This document shows, in pieces, positions 13,957 to 26,325 of a stretch of 64,000 nucleotides of DNA (positions are counted from its first letter, which is position 1; each line of letters starts with the position of its first letter). The notes beneath the pieces were generated by a model, which saw nothing but the letters and a program-made list of their open reading frames with translations, did not search any database and was not told the DNA's origin. The stretch comes from Prototheca cutis (taxonomy: Eukaryota > Chlorophyta > Trebouxiophyceae > Chlorellales > Chlorellaceae): assembly GCA_002897115.2 (NCBI GenBank), contig BCIH01000012.1:397334-461333 (forward strand), written 5' to 3'. Position numbers and translations under genes: made by a program.

Positions 13957-15683
13957 CTAGTGCGACGGAGGTCAACAACGCGTCCTCGGCGAGCTGAACC
14001 AGAATCGGGAGGGAGGCCTTCGAGGTTTGTGCACCGGCTACTGAAATATTCCGTGAGTTTATTTATGAGCTGATAGGGTGACTCGTCCTGTATTAAGGTT
14101 CGTGCTCTGTACGGGCAACATTCCAGCTAGAAAATACCTTTGCGGGGGGATGAAGAGGGCTGGGAATCACCGTACAATCATGGCCAGTGATATCAGGCTC
14201 ACTTTCATTCGTACGTCCTCACAATGTCGTGAGTGCTGCGCGCAGATGCATGCATGGCCTGTAGCATTGACGTATCATTCCTTTCCTTGCTCCACACCAG
14301 CATCTGCACCTGTCGTAGAACTTCGCAGCACACGGTTGACGGAATTCTGCTCATCCACAAATGTTCGTTGCGCCATTTTTCATGAATGCGCTCATTCACT
14401 CCATTAATCCAGATGCAATCATGATTCCGAGAAGTTTTTACGCAGACGACGGCATTGATCGTTGGCCGCGACAAGCATGGCAAAGTCTCCATCGCAACCG
14501 CGCGCGATGGTGAAGGAGTTTCCGATTTCTCAACTCCAAGCCGCACAAAGAATTGAACATACATTACAAGTATTATGGGCTTGAACGGTGTATGCCTCCG
14601 TGTGTGCAAACGGTAGCAGGGCACGCCGGGGGTTGACCTGCGGATTCCCAAGCCCGAAGGAAGCGTCGCGCAAGGTTGCCGCCTACTGCGTACTGAAACA
14701 CTCGAAACCACACGAAATATCCAATTCAATTCTATGAAACGGCATGCACGGAGGTGCCGGGGCGCTCGTATCCCTTGCAAATTCGTTGTCAAGCTGGGCC
14801 GTCGAACAAGGACATCGTGAGTGGCTCGCGACCATGCGATCCATTTCGCACAACCGTATTCGTCCATTCCACGTGGCCTCACGCAAAGAACTGCTATCGA
14901 TTCGTTTTTTTTTTAATATATAGTCGGACAAACCCCGCGTTAGAGTGCCAAATGACGCGACGTGGCCCCGACGCGCTGCGCTCGGGCTACAGACCGATGG
15001 CATAGGAGGACAGTGAAGCTGGTCATCGTCGGCACCGAAAGGCCCCCTGACATCGATTTTGCAACCACAGTAATATATACTGCATCATAATGTTTGGTTA
15101 AGGTTGGATCAACCAAGATCCTAGTGACTGCTCGCGTGCGGCAGCGTGAGTCCTGGGCGCACAACCTCACCGACGGTGGTTGCCTCTCCTAGGACCAGTA
15201 CATCCCCACTCTCGGCGCGATTCGTGGAAAGCGTGACGTGTTCAGGCTACAAGAATCTGCGAGGATTATTTGCTTGAATGGTACGTTTTCAATCTACTTT
15301 CCCCGAAACTACCAGGTGCTATTGAAAGCAGGGCTCTCGTTCGCGCGGCAAGGACCATACATGTCTTTATCGCCGGCAAACCAACTGGCGTTCGGGGATC
15401 GAGTCCCTGTCGTACGCAAACCAGACGCACCCCCGCGTAGCCGACCATCCTACTCGGGTCTGTCTCTAAATTCCAGTGAATCCAACCCCCTGGTTATGGT
15501 GGGGCCCCTGGCTCAATCTTTGAATTGCAACGCGTGGCTAAGGACAGCACGGACGGATACAACCAATGCAGGAGGCCTACTGCTGCGCAAAATCTTTGAC
15601 CCCCCCTGCTGGCGTGTTTGGACGGGGATGAGGCATGCAGTGCTGGGATTGGGAGCGGGGCCCAGGTGGACCATGGGCCCCGG
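13957..15683. other. AT-richer tract without a convincing gene
   Basis: Base composition is visibly lower in GC than the flanks, with AT words such as tttttttaatatatag near 14910. ORFs here carry no domains and codon use unlike the neighbours. It could be an old mobile insertion; no terminal repeats were found by eye. Confidence 0.4.
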
Positions 15684-18600
15684 TCAAATGGGGTTGACCA
15701 ACGGAGTGCCGCCAGGTTGCGTGGGTGAGCCGCCCAGCACCAGCCGCAGTCGCTCCAGAACCTGGGCCATGTCGGGACGTGCCTCAGGCTCAAATGCCGT
15801 GCACTCTTGAACCAGGTCCTGCAGTTTGTCAGTTGGTTTGCATGGGGACCGGAGTTGGGTGGCCTTAAAAATTCCTGGTGCACACAGGCACCAAAGTATC
15901 TTCTGTCATGTACCAAGCAGGTGGATGGTTGTTCGCACAGGATGAGCATTGCACATGGTGATCTCGCGTCTGAGCATGCGCTGCAGAGCCAGTGCCCAGC
16001 CCCAGATGATACCTGCCCCCCCCGCAGCGGCACAGGCCCTTTTTGGGGCCCCCCCCCCCCCCCCCAACATGCACACACAGCGAAGATCCAACCAGTCCCC
16101 AGCAACATACCCAGAGCACGCGATGAGCGGTCAGACTTGCAGTATCCTGCGGCGCCGGCGGCTCTGGCAGGGCCATGGATGCCGGGTCGATGACCCAGGC
16201 CGTCTGGATCTGATACGCGTCCATGCCCGCATGCGGAGCTGCACGTGCCAGCATCTCCCAAACCACCACACCAAAGGAGTAGACATCGGCCTTGAGCGCC
16301 CCGTGCCCCGGGGCCATGGCACCGTCCAGAAGCTCGGGCGCCGCATATGCCGCGGTGCCCATGCCCGAGGGCTGTGCCGCGGGACCCCAGTGCGACCGCC
16401 GGGCCGGAGCAGTAGTGGAGATCCCGTCAGTTACTGCCCCTGCTGTGTCAGCACCACCGGAAGCACGGTCCGCACCGCCGTTCCTTGCCGCCTGCTGATA
16501 CTCGTCATGCTCGTCCTCTTCTTGGACAAAGCAGGCCATCCCGAAATCGGCAAGCTTGGGCACGCCGCCGGGGCCCAGCAGGATGTTGGAGCCCTTGAGG
16601 TCGCGGTGCACCAACGGTGGGCTGCGCGTATGGCAGTGGTGCAGGCCCCGCGCGACGCCACGCACCACGGGCAACAGCCGCGCCGCGTCCAGCGCTGCAC
16701 CGTCCCGGGTCCCCCGCCGCACCAGGTCCCCCAGCGTGCCCCTGTCAGGGTTGAGTAGAGGAAGGGGGGGTGTAAATGGTGTGAGTGTTTTTGTGGCATT
16801 GCATTTTGCTCAGCTGCATGTCCATGCAGTCGTCCATTTCCCAGTGGGCGAGCACCCCTACCAGTGGCCCTCCAGGACTCTCCTCCAAAAAGACCCAAAC
16901 CCTGCATACCTGGAGCAGAGTTCCATGACGAGGTAGACCGCGCCGCTGTGGAGGCACCAGCCTCGCAGCGGCAGGACGTTGTCGTGCCCCGGGGTCGAGG
17001 CATGCACGTGGGCGTCGAGCTCAGCAGCGCCAGCACAGCGCTTGACAGCCACAGGCGTGTCGGCGAGCCAGCCTGCGTAGACACCACCCTGCGACCCCTC
17101 ACCCAGCAGCCGCCCGAACCGCAGGTCCTCATATCGGACAAGGTTGGCGGGGTCGGCGCCCAGCGAACGCCAGGGCGCCAGCCCCGGCACCGGCGACGAC
17201 TTTGCGCGCACCAGAGGCAGGTGGGCACCGGGTAGTGGACTGGCGGCTGCAGCGTTCGTGGGGCGGGCCATTGTCGTTGAACGCAGCCGTGGCGTGGGCG
17301 GCCGGCCAATACCACTGAGAGCAGCGACGCCGCCGCCTCCAGGCTCGCTTCCAGGGCTCGTGCGATGGTGAGCCAGTGATCCCACCCGCACTCCTGTCAC
17401 GCCATCGCCGCCCTCGCCATCGCTCTCGGGCAGGGTTCCCAGGCGCGAGGAGTTGCCCAGGTGCTGCCATGCTCCTGCTGCACCACTCGTGGTACCCTCT
17501 GTGGTGCCAGTCCCTTCCCCGACAAACAGTGGGGGCCCCAGGGCCCAGCTCAGGCCAAAGGCCCGGCGGTGGGCCGGAGACGCCCCGCCGGCGACGGTGC
17601 TGCCCGGCTCGGACAGCTGTCCCGCCGTGGCAGCCGGCGAGCCCGGGCCCGGCGGCTCGCAGTCAGATGCGCCCCCTGTGCCCGCACGTGCCAGGCTAGG
17701 AAACTGCAGCGAAGCCGCGGTGTCGGCGTGCCAGAGCTCCTCGCTGCCATCCCGCAGCAGCGAGGGGCGGCGTGATGGCCGCCGGCCCAGCGGCAGCGGC
17801 GGGCCTGCCGATGATCCCGCCCGTACCAGCGGACTGCTGCCATGGCACAGGGGGCCCTCGGTCACCGCCGCCAGNNCCGCCGTGCTGCTCTTCTGCACCA
17901 CCGCGGCCCAGACGGCGGCCAGGCTGGGTGGGGGGTCGTCGCTAGGCTGGGAGTCAGGAAGCACACCTTCGTCGACTAGCCTCAGCGAGCGGATAGCTGT
18001 AGTTGCTTCGGAGGCATCTCCACTACGACGCTTGTCCTGGTCCTCGTCACGCTGTCTCAGCACACCATCCCCAGAAGCAACAGCAGCAGGGGCGTCAAGG
18101 CCATCCGGTCGGTCCTCGTCACAGCCGGCCACCGAGCGCTCTACGAGCACACGGGGCGATGCGTCCTCCCGCATGCCCGGCCCGGCCGAACCGGTGGCCG
18201 TGCCGCCGCGGCGGTGGGACAGCCTGTGCTGCCCATCGAGCGCCAGCCCCGGCCGCCGAGGATCCCAGTCAGTGCTGCCACCAGTCAACATCCCCGAGGT
18301 GATGCGGGCATGCAGAGCTGTAGTTCCGACACCGTCACATGCAGAGCCACCGCCCGGGCTGCCATCGCAGCTGCTGCTAAACCCAGGGTCGCTACCGGCG
18401 CCCACAAGGGGCTGTTTGGTGGGGCTGCTCCGGGCCTTGGCCGCCGGAAGCACTGCGCCCACGCCTGGCAGTGCCGCGAGAGGGCCACGCAGCCAGCTGG
18501 ACAGGCCCCACGAGCCTAGACTCGACCGCTTCCTCCCAGACTGGATTTCAGAGTGGTGAGGGAGTGGTGTGCTAGAGTGAGGCGGTGAGGTGTAGATTGC

Positions 18601-20988
18601 GCCGGGCGGGTTTTCAGTTGGCAAGTGCCCACATGCGTGATAATGAGCACACAGACCCCACCTTTCCCACGGCCACCTCCACCAACTCACCACGAATCCG
18701 TTGGCAGCTTCGAGCGCGGCGACCAGACTGCGGTGGCCTGGGCCTTCGGTCTCGGCCCCGGCGTACTTGGGACTCGTCAAGCCAGTGGACGCCTTGAGCG
18801 ACACGGCTGCCAAAGGCGTCCCCGGCGCCGACGGCTTGCATTCCGCGTTTGTGCCCTCAGTGCCGGCGTGCTTGCCCTGGCCCCTGCCGGGACACAGCTC
18901 CAGCCCGGCTTCCAGCAAGTCCAGGACATTGAGGTCCCGGCGGTCAAGGCTGGCCTGCGCAGAGGCACCGTCGACGGAGGGCCCCGACCCTTTCCCACGG
19001 TCCATGTGCGCACCACTGGAGTCATTCTCATCCGCATCGGCACCCGTGGCCCCACTGCGTCGCTTCTCCGCCACCATGACACCGCCGCCATTCCCAACCC
19101 CCACCACCGCGTGGCGCAGCTCGGCATGGATAGCCAAGAGGGGCAGGAGCGTGCGGAGCCCCATGCACCAGGCATCAAAGGTCTCGTGGTCCCGCGGCCG
19201 CAGCCGCAGCGTCGGCTCCAGGGCAAACTCCAGCGCCAGCTCGCGGCGCCGGACGTCGCGCAGCACGCGCTCCACCGTGTACAGTGCCACGCTGGACTGC
19301 CAGCCCCAGCGCAACTCGCTCCCGTCGGCCGACACGCGCAGGAACACCCAGCGCCAGCGGGTCTGCTCCGATCGCGAAGCCTTTTGCATCCACTGGCCCT
19401 CGAGGAGTGGGAGTAGCACGGCCGGGATGTCGGCGAGGGGTTGCCGTGAGGAGCTGGAGTGCGAGTGCGAGTGGGCAGCCGGGTGGCGTACGCTCCTGCC
19501 GCTGCGCTCCCCCGCCGCCGCAACACCGTTCAGTCTGGCACCACCCCTCCACGTGGCATCATCATCTGTTTCTATCCGATGGGCGGCCAGCGCGTCGTCA
19601 CGCAGGGCCCAGCGCCGGGCAGTCTCGGCGGCACGCCAGGCCAGGCGTGCAGCCCACCATGTCACAGCCTGTGCGGTTAAGCCCGCCACCGCGGCGACGG
19701 CCAGGCGCGCCGCGGCGTACCCTTGACCCTGCTTTCCCAGTGCCACCGCCGCGCCCAGGGCCACCACGCCCGGGCCCAGGGCGGCCGGGTAGGCAAAGTC
19801 CGCCACGGTCGCGACCGCCCCACCAGCCCGGCCGCCACGCAGCGAGGTCGAGCCTCGGGTCGCCGCCAGGCGGGTGCTCGCAGCGCCCAACAGCACCAAC
19901 CAGGCCAGGGCCAGCGGCACGCCCGCGGCGCCGCCGACCAGCAGGGCGGTGCCGGGCCCGCTGCCCGGACCTGCGGCCACGCCCTCTGCCAGCATGGCCG
20001 CCGCCAGGAGCAGCAGGCAGGCAAAGCAGCAGCGCAGCGCGGCACCCAGCGCGGCGGCCCGCGCCGCGAGACCCCGACGGGCCTCCAGCCCCACCAGCCG
20101 CGCGTCGGCCGGCGCGGCACTCTGCCAGCGCCAGCCCACTTGGCGGTATGCGGCTCGGCAAAAGGCCAGCGCGCCCACCTGGGTCAAAGCCGCCAGCGTC
20201 GGCAGGGCGGCCGCGGCGGGGGANCCCCCGCCGGCAATAGCGGCCAGAGCCGCCAACTCACCCAGCACGACGCAACCCAATGCCGCACAGCCGGGGAGCT
20301 GGTGTGCGCTCGTTCGAGCGAGGGCGTCCAGGCTCAGCCACCACAACGCCACCGAAGCCAGCGCCGCCTGAAGCGCCGCCCGGAAGGCGGAGCCCACCTG
20401 TGGGTGGAGGGGTATGTATTCATGAGGACTTGTCGCTGCCCGGGCAAGGGAGCACAAGGTTGTGGAACTGAATCAACCGGTACTTGGGGTCAAGGGTAGC
20501 CCCGCAGGCCTTTGTGCAAGCCTGGCCGGCATTTGGGCAGCATTCTCGCGCCACTTTTTCAGCCCCCGGATGTTCCATCATGCGAGTCTCCAACAATCAG
20601 CAGCATTGAAGAATGGGAGGATTTACTCGAATGTGAACATGCCCCCAAGCTACATGTGATAAGCACCCTGGAACACAACCGCGGCCGAGGAGGTCCTTCC
20701 CCCACGCAAACCCGGTCACCCAACAGCACCACAACCGCCCCAAGAGAATCGAGCCTGCCAGGGCGGAAACAACAGCATCGGGCACTCATGCATCCCCGCG
20801 GAATGAACATGCTGGATGTAAAACAACCAGACCATGTCACGTACCTGGGTGGCGGCATAGGCGCCGGCGAGCGCGGCCTGCAGCAAGCTGAGGCCCAGGA
20901 ACACCCGACCGCTGGCCGGAAGGGAGACCCAGAAGCTCCGTATCGACCACAAACCTCTACGCAGGCCAGTTGGTGAATCTCTATTCAT
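15684..20988 (-). CDS. Multi-pass membrane protein with PH-like domain and C-terminal TKL-type protein kinase
   Basis: Five exons: 20988-20845, 20397-18691, 18540-16910, 16741-16111 and 15818-15684, total 1,415 residues, all junctions in phase. Order: cytosolic start MNRDSPTGLRRGLW; roughly six to eight hydrophobic segments in residues 25-290; a PH-like domain near residues 360-460 (LLEGQWMQKASRSEQTRWRW to HETFDAWCMGLRTLLPLLA, with the invariant Trp near the end); about 550 residues of Ser/Gly/Pro linker; then a kinase domain. Kinase marks: glycine loop GEGSQGGVYAG, lysine in PVAVKRC, catalytic loop VHRDLKGSNILL, DFG in LADFGMA, APE in YAAPELLDG, and final EARPDMAQVLERL. All catalytic residues are present. 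The sequence resembles Raf/CTR1-like TKL kinases. Presumably it signals from a membrane; substrate unknown. A C-run at 16049-16065 lies in intron 4. Confidence 0.85.
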
Positions 20989-21464
20989 CTCATACAGCGT
21001 TATCGGTTCATTTGAGGGGAAATTGGCTTCATTCGCCGCGTCCCGTCTGCCAGCGCGTGGCCCGGTTCAGCGCTGTACCAGAGGTGGTTAGTGTGGGAAC
21101 CTCGGCCTCTCATCCCATGACGCAGGCCGGAGAAGTGCGATCGCAGTCATGAGAAATACTGCTGTATCACTAAACAGATTGTGCGATGGGATGGGCTTGC
21201 TCCACTCTCTGTCGGCACCTGGTGGGGAGAATTTGGAACAGGGTTGTTCAGGGCGCGCCGATTCCTGTTTGCCAAGTCCCCGTCACCCACAAGCCCCTGG
21301 AGATCACTTTTGGCCGGACTGAAGCGAACAGCACCACTGACTTGCTCACGCACTGCATTGTCTGGACTGTTTTTCATATTGCACAAGAGTGTGCTGTTAT
21401 CGTGGCAGCGCGATGATCTAACTGCCGTTTGGGATTGACGTGGTAGTCCGCATTGGGTGTGGCC
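20989..21464. promoter_or_regulatory. Divergent intergenic region, kinase (-) and TMEM53-like (+)
   Basis: The two start codons lie 476 bp apart and point away from each other, so both promoters should be here. No clear TATA element was identified. Confidence 0.4.
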
Positions 21465-22977
21465 ATGGTGCTGGCCCGCGCACCCAAGGCCCCACCCTTT
21501 GTGCTGTTGTGGGGCTGGCTAGGCTGCAAGGAGAGGCATCTCAAGTACGTATAGCGTGGATTACCGTTGTCACAATGCAATGGAATGCATATTATTGCGT
21601 GCCATACGGTACTTATCGTGCACAGGGGCTTGTCCGCAAAATCTATCGCCGGAGTGCATGGCACGGCAAGCACCACGACGCATTGCAGCAAGCAGGGCAC
21701 CATTGGCTCGAGAGACACGGGTTCCCAACATATCTTCTCCTCTGTTCCATACACCCCCGGGTCTTTTGTTCATTTCCAATCTTGTGCAACTGTTACGTTC
21801 GTTGTACCATCCCTAAGCACAGCAAGTATGCGGACATGTGGCGCCAGCTGGGTGCGGAGCCTTACGTCATGAGCATGGACACCTGGACCATCGTCGCCCC
21901 CGGCCACGAGCGGGCCTTTGACGAGCTGCTCCCGCGCGTGGACAGCGCGGTGGAGGCCTATACGCAGCACAGTCTGGCGCACGGCGGTGACCCCACCGAC
22001 CCAGTCCCCGTGCTGCAACACACCTTTTCAAACACGGGATACCTCACGCTGGGATCGCTAGCCGCGGCGGCGGCATGGCGCATGGGGTTCCCCACCACGC
22101 ACCGCACGCACGCGCGGGACAGGTTTGCGCCCGCGCAGGCGGTGACGCTGCGCCGAGCCTTCACCCTCATGGGCCTCACCCGGGGCTGCGTCGTCGATTC
22201 CGCGCCCTCACACCACACCCCTGAAGTCTGGACCAAGTGTGTTGCAGTAGTATCGCTCGTGGAATTGGTGGGGGTTGTACTTGCTTGGGTGATGATTGGG
22301 GGTAAGCAGTCTCGTCTATGGCTCTGTGTGCGGCGGGGCAACGGTGATCCATGCCTCGCGTTCCACCCTTTATTACCCACACCACTGCATCAAAACGCCC
22401 CTCGCTCTCACAAAACCACCATGAAGGGGGATCGAGGCGGCGCTCCAGGGAAGCTGGCTGGCGCCGGTGCAGACGGCGCTGTACCGTGCTTTTTATCGAG
22501 AGCGCATCTCCCAGCAGTTGGCAGAGGGAGACTACCGCGAGTTTCTTGATGAGGTGCACGGGCAGGTTTGGGTCACGAATGTCGTGTTGGCATGCATGCT
22601 CTTGGAATAACCCCCCAGCACTACCACGGACCAATCCCTCAACCGCTGTTCCCATCCCAACCAACAAATATTCTTCCCACACGCACAAACAAACGGCACA
22701 GGCGATGGCTGGCTGGAAGGTACTGCGGCCCAAGCCCACGCTCTGGCTGTACAGCGCAGCGGATGACGTGGTTCCCGCTGAACACGTGGAGGAGGCGGCG
22801 CTGGCCTCACGGCTCGCGCCCGGTGCGGGGCCCAGCATCATGCGGCGCTGGGAAGACTCGGAGCACGTCATGCACTACCGCCGGCACCCGGAGGAGTACG
22901 CTCAGCTGTGCAAAGACTTTCTCAAACTCTGCACGGAGCAGAGTCCGGCAAAGAAACCGGAGCGGGGCCGGCGATAA
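21465..22977 (+). CDS. TMEM53-like DUF829 alpha/beta-hydrolase
   Basis: Exons 21465-21544, 21823-22236, 22427-22565 and 22702-22977, total 302 residues, all in phase. The start MVLARAPKAPPFVLLWGWLG gives the family's first strand, followed by CKERHLNKYADMWRQLGAE across the first junction. The C-terminal half has PTLWLYSAADDVVPAEHVEE, matching the catalytic-Asp region of DUF829, then RRWEDSEHVMHYRRHPEEY, where the His of SEHV would complete the triad. Family members are poorly characterised; animal TMEM53 sits at the nuclear envelope, while algal copies lack a known role. The nucleophile Ser should sit in FSNTGYLTLGSL, where the elbow is weak, so activity is uncertain. The gene ends tail-to-tail with the rhomboid gene. 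Confidence 0.85.
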
Positions 22978-23391
22978 AGCTTCAGTCTCTAGTTGTATGA
23001 TGGCTCGGTTGCCGTGGTGATGACGCTGGTCGTGCCAAGTTCCCGGACGCAGGGACGACACACCCTGTTTAATAAGGAACGTCCCGTGTGCCTCGGGAGC
23101 CATTGAACGCAAAGGATTCGGAATGCATTGCACCTGATTCTGGTTGCCAACACTGTTGTTACACTGCGCTTGGGCCCAGAGAGGACCAGACCTTGACTGC
23201 GCTGCTCCAAAGAATGCAAACCATGATCTTGGCAGCTGACGCAAAGTTTGTTCACGTTCTGTCACCATAACGGGCGATTCACGCTTACACTGGCCGCTGC
23301 AGTGCTTGACAAGGGTATTGTTCAAACCCACCCACAGCCCGGCTGACGAGAACATGCCAGCACCCTCTCAGGCACCAGGCACCGTGCCCAA
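22978..23391. other. Convergent 3' region of TMEM53-like and rhomboid genes
   Basis: 414 bp between two stop codons; it must hold both 3' UTRs. No further feature seen. Confidence 0.5.
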
Positions 23392-25045
23392 TCACCAGTA
23401 CCACCGCGGGGGAAACCTCCCCCTGCGGTAGGCCAGGAAGAAAGCAGCACCAGCCAGGGCACCGCCAAAGTGCGCCTCCTGCGAGATGCCATGGCCTCCC
23501 TGCAGCCAAGTCGTGACGTCCAGTGCCACCCAAGCCGCCCCCAGTGCCCAATAAGGCATGGGCAGAACACCTGCACAGGTGGAGTTGGTGTGAGAACATA
23601 GACCATCATGCACTCCCTTCTACCATTTACAAGCAGGGCAAACCCTCCTATTCTGGTTTTTTAGCAGCCAGAAGACACAAACGCAATCTTAAACAAACGC
23701 CGTCCCGATTGCTAGGCTGGACAGAGGCACCAATAAACACCGCAGGACTCGCAACCAACTCATAGCAAGTCGCATGAGTCAGACAATCCAAACATCACCG
23801 AACGCACCATAGAGGTAGACGCGGGCGTGGGGATTCACGCCGATGTCCAGCGCGGCAAGCGCTGCCAGAGAGGCGCTGCCGCCCAGCCCGCCNGGCGCGC
23901 TTTCCAGAGCCCGGCTGCGGAACCAGGCAGGAACGCGCTGCGCCCTCCACCACTGCGCCGCACACTGCGTCAGTCCCCCGCTCACGGCGCCTGCTGCGTA
24001 TACGAGTGCCAACTGCATGAGGGATATGGGCCGTAGAGCTAGGATCGAGGCACAGATGTTGTCTCACATGCTCGAGCTGGTGATCCGTCGCAGCGCTCCT
24101 TGTCATTGCAGAGAGAATCCGCACGGCACAACGGTCCCTTTCCTCGAACGCAATGCTGTTTCACAAACGCGAGGCCATGCGCGGCAGGCACTCGAGGGAC
24201 AGGAAGCACCAACGCAGAACCACACACACCTTTTTGCCGCCAAACTGTTGCCCAATGGACTGCAAGGAAGGAGGTGCCGGTGTGAATGAGGGTCAAGTCC
24301 CAGTGCCCTGGACAAATCTTTGGATCCAGCCACTCCCCAGCTGAACGGTGGAAATAAAGAAACAACAAAACGCATCTCCTTTTACACAGTAGAGCATCCA
24401 TGGATGACCCTCAAGATCCCCACCATCAACCCTGCCACATTCCATCCACACATCTTGTTCTCATACCCGTCCAATGAAGTAGACGCCAGCGCAGTTGAGG
24501 AGGACGTGCCAGGTGTCACGATGGCTCACAGAGCTCGTGAGCAGGGTCCACACTCGGCCCTGCTTCAAGTGCGCTATGGAGAAGACGGCATGCTCCCTGC
24601 AGATTGGGGACTAGGTGTCGGTGAGCAAGGTCTCACACTCGCAGCGGCGGCAGTCTGCCAGGTGTGTTGCCAACAGGATTGCCATGTCCCCTCCCTGGCT
24701 ACACCGCACCGAATACAAACAAGCTTCACCCCATGGTCCCACGCCGCACCTCATGAACTTGGGATTTGCGTGCCAGAGGATAAACCCCGCGGCATTCGCG
24801 CCCAGGAGGCCATACACCACGTTGTTGGGGTTCCAATCCCCACCGCCACCGCCTTGCCGGGAAGGGAAGCGAAGGTACCGCGCCGCTCCACTCCAAGGGG
24901 ACGATGTAAAAGATCGAGATTTGACGACCTCATTGACCCCCTGAAAAGGTTGTTGGTGCAGCGCCTCGCGTTCTGTGCATCGGAACGCCAACCCAGCGTG
25001 CTGGACCAATCGCCGGCCGGCTCGGAACACTTGATCTCGCAACAT
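23392..25045 (-). CDS. Mitochondrial-type rhomboid intramembrane serine protease
   Basis: Exons 25045-24750, 24596-24467, 24259-24230, 24012-23799 and 23570-23392, total 282 residues in one frame. The N-terminus is rich in Arg, Gln and Ser with few acids (MLRDQVFRAGRRLVQHAG), a mitochondrial presequence type, before NNVVYGLLGANAAGFILWHA, the first membrane helix. GRVWTLLTSSVSHRDTWHVL is the rhomboid 'WT..T..F.H....H' block. The catalytic Ser lies in GGLGGSASLAAL and the catalytic His in ISQEAHFGGALAG, so the Ser-His dyad is intact. One base in the codon before the Ser motif is ambiguous. Exon 3 is only 30 nt (SIGQQFGGKK). The nearest relatives are expected to be PARL-like or plant mitochondrial and chloroplast rhomboids. 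Confidence 0.92.
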
Positions 25046-25191
25046 GGCGCTCGATATGGGCGAGTTTACGTCTTTCCTGGGTTTTTATCCATTGCATGGA
25101 ATGATGCATGTGTATGTCAGACGCCATGCGGCGCACAGGGGCACGCAGTACGGCCACACGGATTGCGATCTGGGACCGGGCTTGCGGACGA

Positions 25192-26325
25192 TCAGGTGTC
25201 CCGCGCCGCCATGCGCGTGACGATGGCATCCTCCAGGGACCCAACCTCCAGCTCAGCGTCCGAATACTTGTAGTACTGCACACAACAGGTCGATGTACAC
25301 ATCATCCAGGGGTTGCCCCAAGTTGATTAGATCATGAGCGCATGAGGCATTTAGGGTCATTGCCTATCGGAGTCCTTGCCAAGGAAACCCCTCCCCGTCC
25401 TGTCATGCGCAGACTGCACCGATGACCCCCACCTGCCTTTTTGAGCAGATGCTTGTCGGACAGGGATGGCAGCTTGTCGGCGTGTTCTTCCCAGTGACCC
25501 TGTATCAAATCTTGCAGTGTAGCCTCAAGCTCTGCCCCTGGTTCCAGGCTGGCAACGAGCAAGTGGCTTGATGCCGGCGTCAATCCAAACCGTTGCAGCG
25601 ATTCTGCAATCTGCACAACAAGGGAGATGTGAGGGGCTTTGCGACTATGTTTCTCACTGGCCCAAGTTCAGGATTGTGCTGCTTCCCAGGTGCACAGGGT
25701 GCTCTCCCCCGGCAGGGACTGGAAATGCAGCCTGTGCCCTGCAACAACCCTGATACCTTCACCATACATAGCAATACACAACCAGCTCCCACCTCCCTCA
25801 AATATCACCCGCCCCCTTCCCTGCCGGCTCACGTGCTTGGATCCCGAGATGTTGCAGATGAGCTCTGCGTGCAGCGACTGCGTGCGCATCCGTCCCTGGC
25901 GCTGGGACGTCAGTGCCCTGTGCGCGGCGAGCTGCACCGCAAACAGCGACGGCGTCACCTCCGCATTCATGATGGCCGCATCCTGAGGCAGACGACCTGC
26001 CACCACCGCCTCATGCACCGCCCTGTGTGGTGTAGGCAATTGGCAAAGATCAGGGCTGAGGTAGGACAACAAAGGGACCAGGTGCAGGGCCCAGCATCAG
26101 TGTACACATGCTCCAGACACCTGCGGCAGCGGCCTTACAATATCCCCAAAACAGCCGAGCACATGCACCACACATCCAACTCAGACCACACATCCAACTC
26201 AGACCCCCCCCCCCTAGTGGGTCTGTCCCTCATCCATACCCGCTGTTTTGCACATCGGTGGCGAGCCAGATGCGCAGGGTGCGATCGGGAAAATCTTCAA
26301 ACTTGAGCTCAACAATGGGCCCCAT
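25192..26325 (-). CDS. CGI121: EKC/KEOPS complex subunit CGI121 (TPRKB)
   Basis: KEOPS makes t6A at position 37 of ANN-decoding tRNAs; CGI121 binds the kinase-like subunit and the tRNA 3' end. Exons 26325-26240, 26022-25833, 25610-25437 and 25275-25192, total 177 residues against about 175 in human TPRKB. Recognisable text: MGPIVELKFEDFPDRTLRIW, then AVHEAVVAGRLPQDAAIMNA, RMRTQSLHAELICNIS, QRFGLTPASSHLLVASL, and the end GSLEDAIVTRMAARDT, which matches the family's C-terminal 'TRM..RD'. The third intron must use a GC donor (AAAAAG|GCAGGT) because only this keeps the frame into YYKYSDAELE. It lies head-to-tail 146 bp upstream of the rhomboid start and divergent from TRM7. Confidence 0.93.

Noticed and set aside
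14205..14882. 225-codon minus-strand ORF
   Set aside because: Codon use and composition differ from all real genes here, no domain, and no splice partners; treated as chance in AT-richer sequence.
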